Assembly (NCBI GenBank): GCA_005884985.1
Contig: VAYK01000157.1
Location: forward strand, 1 to 12,843
From: Actinomycetota bacterium
GTDB lineage: Bacteria; Actinomycetota; Thermoleophilia; Solirubrobacterales; 70-9
Reading direction: 5' to 3'
Length of the DNA: 12,843 nucleotides
Shown here in pieces: positions 6,252 through 12,570 of the stretch. The translations under genes were made by a program, and so were the position numbers. Every line of letters begins with the position of its first letter. Positions within the stretch are counted from its first letter, which is position 1. The notes under the pieces were generated by a model that saw only the letters and a program-made list of their open reading frames with translations, did no database searches and was not told the origin of the DNA.

Positions 6252-6683
6252 CTACTTGACTGTGAGCGTCCCCTCCATGCCCGCGGCCCGGTGGCTGTCG
6301 ACGTTGCAGTAGTACGTGTAGGTGCCGGGCTTGAGGTTGGCCGCGAGCGAGTCCGAGCTCGAAGCGATGGTGCCGCTGCATCCGAACTGCTGGCCGCTCG
6401 AGCTCTCGATGCAGAAGTTGTGGGCAAGGGACTGCGGATTCGCGAACTGGAAATTGATGTTCCCGGCCTTGGCCTGGAGCGTTTTCTGCTGGTAGGCGAG
6501 GGCGGATCCCGATTTCGCCGAGACAGCCACGGTCTGGGCCTTGCCGCCACCGCCGGCGGCCTGGGTGGTGGTCGAGGTGGTCGAGGTCGCTGCCGAGGTG
6601 CTGCTGCTACCGCCTCCGCCACAGGCGGCGAGCGCGAGCGAGGCGCAGGCCAAGAGCGCCGTCGGGAGTGCGAGCTTTCTCAT
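6252..6683 (-). CDS. Cupredoxin-domain lipoprotein (blue copper-like)
   Basis: This is a 143-aa exported protein. A lipoprotein signal ends in LAAC with the lipidated Cys21. A Ser/Thr/Gly linker (22-48) follows, then a cupredoxin domain from about residue 50. Likely type-1 copper ligands are His88 (SLAHNF), Cys126, His131 and Met136 (YYCNVDSHRAAGM), in C-x4-H-x4-M order. Cys91 and Cys102 could form a disulfide. It is probably anchored on the outer face of the membrane and could carry electrons or bind copper, but the partner is unknown. The ATG at 6683 has AGGGGA eight nt upstream. A TAGACT box at 6720-6715 gives it its own likely promoter, although the crotonase gene ends only 46 nt upstream on the same strand. 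Confidence 0.87.
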   Translation of the reverse strand: MRKLALPTALLACASLALAACGGGGSSSTSAATSTTSTTTQAAGGGGKAQTVAVSAKSGSALAYQQKTLQAKAGNINFQFANPQSLAHNFCIESSSGQQFGCSGTIASSSDSLAANLKPGTYTYYCNVDSHRAAGMEGTLTVK

Positions 6684-6714
6684 CCGGTAATCCCCTTTCG
6701 TGCGGGCTGGGGCG

Positions 6715-6720
6715 AGTCTA
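6715..6720 (-). promoter_or_regulatory. Candidate -10 box of the cupredoxin gene
   Basis: TAGACT on the minus strand lies 31 nt before the ATG, within GGATAGACTCG (6723-6713). This 11-mer is identical to the one before the small alpha/beta-barrel gene. It would give a leader of about 25 nt containing the SD. Confidence 0.4.
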
Positions 6721-6729
6721 TCCGCCGCG

Positions 6730-7557
6730 TCAACGTCCGGTAAAGGTCGCCTGACGTCCCTCGAGGAACGCGGTGACGCCCTCGCGCAGGTCCTCGGTGG
6801 CCATGCTGTCGGCGATCCCGTGCCGCTCGACCTGCAGGTGGTCGGCGAGCGTGTTCTCGAGGCTCTGGCCCACGAGCAGCTTCGACATCCGCACGTAGTG
6901 GGGCGCCTTCGCGGCCAGCTCGTCCGCCCGCTCGCGAGCGACCTCCGTGAGGCGGTCCGCCGGCACCACCTCGGCGACGATGCCCTCGGCGCGGGCCTCG
7001 GCGGCGCTCAGCAACGGATCGTTGAGGAGCAGCTCCAAGGCCCTCGCCGGTCCCACCACGCGCGGCAGGAAGTAGGTCATGCCGCCGTCGGGCGAGGCCC
7101 CGATCCGCCCGTAGGCGCACACGAACGCCGCGTCCTCGGAGGCGATCCTCGTATCGCACATCAGCGCCAGCGAGAATCCCGCGCCGGCCGCGACCCCGTT
7201 GATCGCCGCGATCACGGGATAGGGAATGCGGTGAAAGTCGACGATCGCCTGGTGCAGCACGTCGGCGCCGCGACGCACGTCGGCCGACAGGTAGGCGCCG
7301 GACTCGTCGAGCCCCCGCTTGAACCAGGTGACGTCGCCCCCCGCCGAGAACGCCCGGCCCTCGCCGGTGACGATCAGGGCGCGGAGCGGGGCGCGGTCGG
7401 CGAGCCAGGCCGCAGCCGTGACCAACTCGGCGATCAACTCGGGGCTCATCGCGTTCAGCACCTTCGGGCGGGCGAGCGTCAGGGTGCCGATCTCGCCGTC
7501 GATCTCCAGGCGGAGATTCTTCAACTCGGGCGGGCTGGGGACGGTCGTCGTGCTCAT
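6730..7557 (-). CDS. Enoyl-CoA hydratase/isomerase family protein (PaaG-like)
   Basis: This is a 275-aa crotonase-fold protein. It shows LTLARPKVLNAMSPEL, the oxyanion-hole segment AFSAGGDVTWF (70-75 = FSAGGD) and the second one NGVAAGAGFSLALMCD. The two glutamates of classical hydratases (Glu144 and Glu164 in rat crotonase) align with Ser129 and Tyr149. An Asp (Asp157) is present in GASPDGGMTYFLPR, as in PaaG-type isomerases. It is therefore more likely a double-bond isomerase, or another crotonase activity, than a hydratase. The frame stays open up to 7620, but ATG 7557 is preferred because AGGGAG lies five nt upstream, and a longer form would run into uvrC. It is divergent from uvrC with a 52-bp gap. 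The cupredoxin gene follows. Confidence 0.87.
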   Translation of the reverse strand: MSTTTVPSPPELKNLRLEIDGEIGTLTLARPKVLNAMSPELIAELVTAAAWLADRAPLRALIVTGEGRAFSAGGDVTWFKRGLDESGAYLSADVRRGADVLHQAIVDFHRIPYPVIAAINGVAAGAGFSLALMCDTRIASEDAAFVCAYGRIGASPDGGMTYFLPRVVGPARALELLLNDPLLSAAEARAEGIVAEVVPADRLTEVARERADELAAKAPHYVRMSKLLVGQSLENTLADHLQVERHGIADSMATEDLREGVTAFLEGRQATFTGR

Positions 7558-7592
7558 CGTTACTCCCTGTTTGAATTGGCCAGCGGGCCAGG

Positions 7593-7598
7593 AGCCTA
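7593..7598 (-). promoter_or_regulatory. Candidate -10 box of the enoyl-CoA hydratase/isomerase gene
   Basis: TAGGCT on the minus strand lies 35 nt before the ATG at 7557, leaving space for a leader with AGGGAG. It shares the TA step (7597-7598) with the uvrC -10 candidate on the other strand. Confidence 0.4.
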
Positions 7599-7602
7599 AC
7601 CT
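7597..7602 (+). promoter_or_regulatory. Candidate -10 box of uvrC (leaderless type)
   Basis: TAACCT ends seven nt before ATG 7610, the usual distance from a -10 box to the transcription start. A TTGAAT at 7571-7576 could serve as -35, but with a long 20-bp spacer. Confidence 0.45.
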
Positions 7603-7609
7603 TGTTGGG

Positions 7610-9526
7610 ATGGCGGACAAGCAGACAGACGCGGACTCCGCCGCCCCCGGAGTGGAACACGAGGAGGCGGCGGGCCTTGATGCTCAGCGAAGGCAGCTAC
7701 CCGACCAGCCGGGGGTTTACGTGTTCAAGGACGCCGACGGTGGGGTGCTCTACGTTGGCAAGGCGCTGTCTGTCCGCAAGCGCGTCGCCTCACATTTCTC
7801 GGGGCCTCATCGCGGCGGGCTCGAGTTCATCGACCACGTCGGCTCGATCGACTTCCTGGTCACCGAGACGGAAGCCGAGGCATTGCTCGCCGAGCAGCAG
7901 TTCATCAAGCGCCACCGGCCGCGCTTCAACATCCGCCTGCGCGACGACAAGTCCTATCCCTACGTGGGGGTCAGCCTGGACGAGGAGTTTCCCCGCGTCT
8001 ACTTCACCCGCGAGCGCCGCCGCCCCGGACGGGTGTACTTCGGCCCGTTCTCGAGCGCCAAGCGTGTGCGCGAGACGCTGGACCTGCTCGGCAAGCTGTT
8101 CCAGTACCGGACCTGCGAGGGGCCTGAGCCCGGCCGGCGATCGGGGGTTCCCTGCCTCGACTACTACATCAAGCGCTGCCAGGCGCCGTGCGTGGGCTAC
8201 ATCGATCGTCAGGAGTACCGGCGCAACATCGAGGCGATCATCGACTTTCTCTCCGGCCGTTATCGCGACGTCGAACGCGACCTGGAGCGCAAGATGGCCG
8301 AGGCCGCCGGCGACGAGGAGTTCGAGCGGGCGGCGATCTACCGCGATCGCCTGGAGGCGGTCCGCTCGCTGATGCAGCGCCGCAGCGTCGCCGGCGAGTC
8401 GCTGGAGACGGCCGACCTGATCGCGGTCGCCACCGACGGGACCGCCGCCAACGCGCAGGTCTTCCAGGTCCGCGATGGCGTGCTCGCCGAGCGACATGGC
8501 TTCTATCTGGCCAACGAGGGGCAGCGAGGCGAGGACGAGGTGACCGAGGAGTTCGTCGCCCAGTACTACTCGGCGGTGCCCGCGGTGCCGCGGCTGGTGG
8601 TCGTGGGCCCCGCCCTGCGGGCGCGCGCCGACCTGCTCGCGGAGGCGCTCTCGAGCCGTCGTGGCGGCCCGGTCGAGGTCCGCGTCGCGGAGCGCGGCGA
8701 CAAGCGGCGGCTGCGGGAGCTCGCCGAGCGGAACGCTCGGCTCGCCCTCGCCCAGGACAAGCTGCGGGCCGAGAGGCGCCGCCAGCAGCGGGTGGACGCG
8801 CTCGCCGCCTTGCAGGAGACGCTCGATCTGGAGTCGCTGCCCGTGCGGATCGAGGGCTTCGACGTCTCCAACCTGGGCCCTGACCACACGGTTGCCTCGA
8901 TGGTCGCGTTCGAGGGTGGCGCGCCGAAGAAGGCCGACTACCGGCGATTCAAGGTTCGCGGCAATCGCGCTGCGGGACCAGATGATTTCTCGTCCGTCGA
9001 GGAGATCCTCGGGCGCCGCACCGCACGCCTGCTCGAGCAGGCCGACCGCTCTCCGCACGATCTCGAGCGCGACGCGAGCTTTGCCGCGCTGCCGAACCTG
9101 ATCCTGATCGACGGCGGCAAGGGGCAGCTGTCGCCGGGCATGCGCGCCCTCGGCCCGTTGGTCGAGCGCGGCACGACGGTCATCGGGCTGGCGAAGCGGA
9201 TCGAGGAGGTGTTCGTCCCCGGACGCTCCGTCCCGGTGCCTGTCCCACGCGACTCCGAGGGGCTGCGCCTGCTGCAGCGGGTGCGCGACGAGGCGCACCG
9301 CTTCGCGCTCGATTTCCACCGCGAGCGCAGGGGCAAGGCCATGACGCGGTCGCTCCTCGACGGGCTGCCCGGCGTCGGCCCGGTGCGAAAGCGCGCCCTG
9401 CTCGACCACTTCGGCTCGCCAGAGCGTTTGGTGACCGCGAGCCGCGAGGAGCTCGAGGCCGTCCCCGGGATCCCCGGCAAGCTGGCCCGCGAGATCCATC
9501 GCCAGCTGCACAAGGCGGGTCGATGA
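7610..9526 (+). CDS. uvrC: Excinuclease ABC subunit C (UvrC)
   Basis: This is a 638-aa nuclease of nucleotide excision repair. It makes the 3' and 5' cuts around a lesion held by UvrB. The GIY-YIG domain spans about 30-110 (PGVYVFKDADG and LYVGKA). Four cysteines that can hold an Fe-S cluster are Cys169, Cys182, Cys190 and Cys194. The UVR (UvrB-binding) motif is around 220-256. The RNase H-like UvrC domain has Asp418 (EGFDVSN), Asp501 (LILIDGGKGQL) and His563 (RDEAHRFALDFHRERR). Tandem HhH motifs lie at about 583-635. Everything expected is intact. The start is ATG 7610; an open frame continues upstream into the divergent crotonase gene and is rejected. No SD is present, but TAACCT lies seven nt upstream. 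The stop overlaps the rapZ start (ATGA). Confidence 0.97.
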   Translation: MADKQTDADSAAPGVEHEEAAGLDAQRRQLPDQPGVYVFKDADGGVLYVGKALSVRKRVASHFSGPHRGGLEFIDHVGSIDFLVTETEAEALLAEQQFIKRHRPRFNIRLRDDKSYPYVGVSLDEEFPRVYFTRERRRPGRVYFGPFSSAKRVRETLDLLGKLFQYRTCEGPEPGRRSGVPCLDYYIKRCQAPCVGYIDRQEYRRNIEAIIDFLSGRYRDVERDLERKMAEAAGDEEFERAAIYRDRLEAVRSLMQRRSVAGESLETADLIAVATDGTAANAQVFQVRDGVLAERHGFYLANEGQRGEDEVTEEFVAQYYSAVPAVPRLVVVGPALRARADLLAEALSSRRGGPVEVRVAERGDKRRLRELAERNARLALAQDKLRAERRRQQRVDALAALQETLDLESLPVRIEGFDVSNLGPDHTVASMVAFEGGAPKKADYRRFKVRGNRAAGPDDFSSVEEILGRRTARLLEQADRSPHDLERDASFAALPNLILIDGGKGQLSPGMRALGPLVERGTTVIGLAKRIEEVFVPGRSVPVPVPRDSEGLRLLQRVRDEAHRFALDFHRERRGKAMTRSLLDGLPGVGPVRKRALLDHFGSPERLVTASREELEAVPGIPGKLAREIHRQLHKAGR

Positions 9527-10437
9527 ACGAGCGACGCAACCCCGAGTCCTCGAAGAGCGACGGCGCGCGGGCCGTCGACCTGGTCGTGATCACCGGCTAC
9601 TCGGGGGCGGGCAAGTCCGAGGCGATCGCCGCCTTCGAGGACGGCGGCTACTTCTGCGTCGACAACCTGCCGCCCCAGATGATCAGCGCCCTCGGCGAGC
9701 TGTTCCGCCACGAGGGAAGCGGGGTGCGCCGGGCCGCGATCGTCTCAGACGTGCGGGGCGGCGACTACTTCGAGGAGCTGATCGAGGTGCTCGGCCAGCT
9801 GCAGCAAGCCGGGCTCGACCCGACTGTCCTCTTCCTCGAAGCCAACGAGGAGACGCTGCTCGACCGCTTCAAGGAGACGCGTCGCCGTCATCCGCTGGCC
9901 CCGGACGGGCGGGTGGTGGAGGGGATCCGCGCCGAGCGCGGGGTGCTCGGCCCGCTGCGCGAGCGCGCCGACGTGGTGATGGACACCAGCGATCTCACCG
10001 GAGCCATGCTGCGGCGCCGCGTCGTCACCGAGCTGCTGGGGCCGAAGGGCGCCCCCGGCAAGCTCGCCCTGACGATCATCACGTTCGGCTTCAAGAACGG
10101 CCCGCCCCGCGAGGCCGACCTCGTCCTGGACGTCCGCTTCCTGCCTAATCCGCACTATCGCGAGGACCTTCGCCCCCTGACCGGTCTGGACCCGAAGGTG
10201 ATCGAGTACGTGGAGGCGGGCGAGCTCGCGCACGAGTTCTACGACCGGCTGTTCCCGCTGCTGGACTTCGTTCTGCCCGCCTACGTAACCGAGGGTAAGA
10301 CCCATCTGACGATCGCGATCGGCTGCACCGGCGGGCGCCATCGCTCCCTGACCGTCGCCGAGCGGATCGCGAGCCACCTCGCCGACCACGATGACGTCTC
10401 CCTGCGGGTCGTGCACCGCGACGTCGAGCTGGACTGA
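9523..10437 (+). CDS. rapZ: RapZ/YvcJ family nucleotide-binding protein (RNase adapter family)
   Basis: This is a 304-aa P-loop protein. Walker A is GYSGAGKS (25-32), followed by EAIAAFEDGGYFCVDNLPPQM. The C-terminal domain has GCTGGRHRSLTVAERI starting at about Gly267, the family's conserved small-molecule/RNA-binding segment. In E. coli RapZ guides RNase E to GlmZ RNA. In Gram-positives the homologue YvcJ has ATPase/GTPase activity and a less clear role, and the sRNA-adapter function should not be assumed here. The first ~17 residues are a variable leader. ATG 9523 overlaps the uvrC stop by four bases (translational coupling), with GGCGGG just upstream. The uvrC-rapZ order is a standard actinobacterial arrangement. 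Confidence 0.95.
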   Translation: MNERRNPESSKSDGARAVDLVVITGYSGAGKSEAIAAFEDGGYFCVDNLPPQMISALGELFRHEGSGVRRAAIVSDVRGGDYFEELIEVLGQLQQAGLDPTVLFLEANEETLLDRFKETRRRHPLAPDGRVVEGIRAERGVLGPLRERADVVMDTSDLTGAMLRRRVVTELLGPKGAPGKLALTIITFGFKNGPPREADLVLDVRFLPNPHYREDLRPLTGLDPKVIEYVEAGELAHEFYDRLFPLLDFVLPAYVTEGKTHLTIAIGCTGGRHRSLTVAERIASHLADHDDVSLRVVHRDVELD

Positions 10438-10447
10438 GGGCAACCGG

Positions 10448-10466
10448 CCCGCTTCGAGTGAGCGGG
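10448..10466 (+). other. Small hairpin overlapping the ABC ATPase SD
   Basis: CCCGCT (10448-10453) pairs with AGCGGG (10461-10466) around a 7-nt loop, in the 39-nt gap between rapZ and the ABC gene. Its 3' arm covers the first part of the SD GGGGAG (10464-10469). It could damp translation of the transporter, but the stem is only six pairs. Confidence 0.3.
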
Positions 10467-10476
10467 GAGTAGGCGA

Positions 10477-11394
10477 ATGGCAGAGTCGGTGATCTCAGTC
10501 AACGGGCTGCGCAAGTCCTACGGCAAGCTGGAGGCGGTGCGCGGCATCGACCTCGAGGTGGCCGGCGGGGAGATCTTCGCCTTCCTGGGCCCGAACGGCG
10601 CCGGCAAGACGACCACGGTGGAGATCCTGGAGGGCTACAGGAAGCCGAGCGCCGGGAAGGTGAGCGTCCTCGATTCCAATCCGGCGGATGCGGGGCGCGC
10701 CTGGAGGCAGCGAATCGGCGTCGTTCTTCAGGATTGCAACCTGCAGCCCGAGCTCACCGTTCGGGAGTCGCTCGAGCTCTACGCCGGCTACTACGAGGCG
10801 CCGCGATCCGTTGACGAGACGATCGAGCTCGTCGGCCTTATGGATCAGTGCGATCAGCGGGCGCGGCGGCTTTCCGGCGGGCAGCAGCGCCGGTTGGACG
10901 TCGGGCTCGCGCTGGTCGGGGATCCGGAGCTCTTGTTCCTCGACGAGCCGACGACCGGATTCGACCCTTCCGCCCGCCGTCAGGCATGGGAGGTGATCGC
11001 GAACCTGCGCGAGCTCGGCAAGACGGTCTTCTTGACCACGCATTACATGGACGAGGCCCAGGCACTTGCCGACCGGGTTGCGATCATCGCTGCGGGCGAG
11101 ATCGTGGCCGAGGGCGCGCCCGGCGAGCTCGGCGGGCGCGACGCCGCGGCGCTGATCAGCTTCCGGCTCCCCTCGGGCGTGGGCGCCGGCGAGCTGCCGC
11201 GGGAGGTGGCGGCGGCGCTGGGCGGGGCAGGGACCCCGCACCCGAACGGCCGGGTGCAGCTGCGAACCGACGAGCCGGTCTCCATCCTCAATGCCCTCAC
11301 CAGCTGGGCGCTGGCGCGTGATCTCGAGCTGGCGGGGCTCGAGGTTCGCCGGCCGAGCCTCGAGGACGTCTACCTGGAGCTGACAGCCGAGTGA
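10477..11394 (+). CDS. ABC-2 type transporter ATP-binding protein (DrrA-like)
   Basis: This is a 305-aa ATPase with all catalytic motifs: Walker A GPNGAGKT (38-45), Q-loop Gln85, signature LSGGQ (132-136), Walker B LLFLDEPTTGFDP with Asp156 and Glu157, and switch His189 (LTTHYMDEA). The ~85-residue C-terminal extension ending RRPSLEDVYLELTAE is the DrrA/CcmA-type regulatory tail of drug and lipid exporters. It would power the membrane protein encoded immediately downstream, whose GTG start overlaps this stop. The ATG at 10477 follows GGGGAG. It lies in the same transcript as uvrC and rapZ by spacing (39 nt). The substrate is unknown. Confidence 0.95.
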   Translation: MAESVISVNGLRKSYGKLEAVRGIDLEVAGGEIFAFLGPNGAGKTTTVEILEGYRKPSAGKVSVLDSNPADAGRAWRQRIGVVLQDCNLQPELTVRESLELYAGYYEAPRSVDETIELVGLMDQCDQRARRLSGGQQRRLDVGLALVGDPELLFLDEPTTGFDPSARRQAWEVIANLRELGKTVFLTTHYMDEAQALADRVAIIAAGEIVAEGAPGELGGRDAAALISFRLPSGVGAGELPREVAAALGGAGTPHPNGRVQLRTDEPVSILNALTSWALARDLELAGLEVRRPSLEDVYLELTAE

Positions 11395-12161
11395 CCGGCC
11401 TCGCGCTCGCCCTCCATCAGTTCCGCTACGACCAGAAGATCTTCTGGCGGAATCCCGCCTCCGTGTTCTTCACGGTGATGTTCCCGGTCATGTTCCTGGT
11501 TCTCCTCGGGGTGATCGTCAACGGCGAGACCATCCACTCACTCGGGGGAATCGAGGCCACCACCTACTTCGTCCCCGGCGTGATCACCCTGGCCGTCGTA
11601 TCGGCCACCACGGTCAACCTGGCGATGAGCCTGACCATCCTCCGCGAGGGCGGGATCCTGAAGCGGCTTCGGTGAACCCCGCTGCCGAGCTGGGTGTTCA
11701 TCGCCGGTCGGATCGGGAACGCGATCGTGACCGCGCTATTGATGTTCGTGCTCGTAACCGCGCTGGGGCGAATCCTGTTCGGGGTTGCGGTCCCGTGGTC
11801 GCGGCTCGGCGCTCTGTTGGTGACGCTTGCGGTGGGCTCGGCCTCGTTCTGCGCCCTCGGCGTCGCGCTGACGACGATCATTCCCTCGCGAGAGTCCGCG
11901 CCTGCGATCACCAACATGATCGTCTTCCCGCTCTACTTTGTGTCCGGGGTCTTCATCCCGGAGAGCGAGATTCCCAGCGGCGTGCTGCACGTTGCGGACG
12001 TGTTCCCGGTCCGTCACCTGTTCGACGCCCTGCTCACCGGCTTCGACCCGGCCACGGCCGGAGCGGGCTTCCAGCTGGGCAACCTCGCGGTCGTCGCCGC
12101 CTGGGGCCTGGCCGGCCTGGCGCTCGCCGTGAGGCGCTTCCGGTGGGAACCGCGGATATAG
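11391..12161 (+). pseudogene. ABC-2 type transporter permease (DrrB-like) with an in-frame TGA
   Basis: Read through codon 95, this is a normal 256-aa, six-helix ABC-2 permease with helices at about 24-43, 60-82, 110-131, 139-161, 172-190 and 230-246. It has the N-terminal segment HQFRYDQKIFWRNP and the cytoplasmic loop ILREGGILKRLR-x-TPLPSW. The TGA at 11673-11675 falls exactly where this family has Gly (KRLRGTPLP), and both sides are in the same frame. A single G-to-T change in GGA explains it. TGA is an ordinary stop for other genes here (uvrC, rapZ), so recoding is unlikely. As written, the transporter would lose four of six helices and be inactive, unless TGA is read through or the base is a sequencing error. 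The start is GTG 11391, overlapping the ATPase stop. Confidence 0.85.
11694..12161 (+). CDS. C-terminal fragment of the ABC-2 permease
   Basis: This is the piece downstream of the premature TGA, from a GTG 18 nt after the stop (155 codons). It holds transmembrane helices 3-6, including the ABC-2 segment FPLYFVSGVFIPESEIP. No SD precedes the GTG, so translation would depend on reinitiation. It is listed because gene callers may report it as a separate gene. Confidence 0.5.
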   Translation: MFIAGRIGNAIVTALLMFVLVTALGRILFGVAVPWSRLGALLVTLAVGSASFCALGVALTTIIPSRESAPAITNMIVFPLYFVSGVFIPESEIPSGVLHVADVFPVRHLFDALLTGFDPATAGAGFQLGNLAVVAAWGLAGLALAVRRFRWEPRI

Positions 12162-12164
12162 GCT
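12159..12164 (+). promoter_or_regulatory. Candidate -10 box of the VOC gene, overlapping the permease stop
   Basis: TAGGCT begins with the permease TAG stop and ends six nt before GTG 12171. No SD is present. It is the fifth TARSCT box at leaderless spacing, and would give the VOC and gap genes their own promoter inside the operon. Confidence 0.4.
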
Positions 12165-12170
12165 TCAAAC

Positions 12171-12533
12171 GTGATCCACCACGCCAGCGTTGACGTCTCG
12201 GACCTCGAGCGGAGCGGCCGCTTCTACGATGCCCTGTTCGGTCCGCTGGGCTGGCGGCGCCAGGTGGAGACCGACGAGGTCATCGGCTGGGGCATCGTCA
12301 AGCCGGTGTTCTTCGCCTCGACCCGCCGGCCCGCCGGCACCGGTGGCGGCCACGTCTGTTTCGCGGGCCACGGGATTCCGGCGGTGAAGGCGGCCTGGGA
12401 GGGCGGCGTCGCCGCGGGCGGCACCGACGACGGAGCGCCCGGGAGCCGCCCCCAGTACGGTCCGGCCTACTACTCGGCCTATCTGCGTGACCCGGACGGC
12501 TACCGGGTAGAGGTGGCGGTGAGCACGGATTGA
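12171..12533 (+). CDS. VOC superfamily protein (glyoxalase/bleomycin-resistance-like)
   Basis: This is a 120-aa protein with the paired beta-alpha-beta-beta-beta modules of the vicinal oxygen chelate fold. The N-terminus is MIHHASVDVSDLERSGRFYDALF, and the C-terminus is SAYLRDPDGYRVEVAV. Likely metal ligands are His4, His61 (GHVCFAG) and Glu114. Members include glyoxalases, dioxygenases and proteins that sequester or modify drugs, and the exact activity cannot be told. The start is GTG 12171, nine nt after the permease stop. A TAGGCT box, rather than an SD, precedes it. Its place after a DrrAB-type exporter could mean a shared resistance role, which is inference only. Confidence 0.87.
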   Translation: MIHHASVDVSDLERSGRFYDALFGPLGWRRQVETDEVIGWGIVKPVFFASTRRPAGTGGGHVCFAGHGIPAVKAAWEGGVAAGGTDDGAPGSRPQYGPAYYSAYLRDPDGYRVEVAVSTD

Positions 12534-12570
12534 GCGGGCGAGCGATGCGGTTCGAAGGAGGGCACAGGCA

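Noticed and set aside
7319..7609. Upstream extension of the uvrC frame by 97 codons
   Set aside because: It overlaps the divergent crotonase gene. UvrC homologues start close to the GIY-YIG domain, as from ATG 7610.
7558..7620. Longer N-terminus of the crotonase from 7620
   Set aside because: It would run through the uvrC promoter and first codons. ATG 7557 has a good SD and a normal family length.
7790..9511. A 573-codon open frame antisense to uvrC
   Set aside because: It is a by-product of high GC and codon bias on the opposite strand of a certain uvrC gene. Its translation shows no family features and is rich in Arg, Leu, Gly and Asp runs.
11673..11675. TGA read as glycine (alternative genetic code)
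   Set aside because: TGA ends uvrC, rapZ, the ABC ATPase and others at the expected family lengths, so it is a normal stop in this genome.
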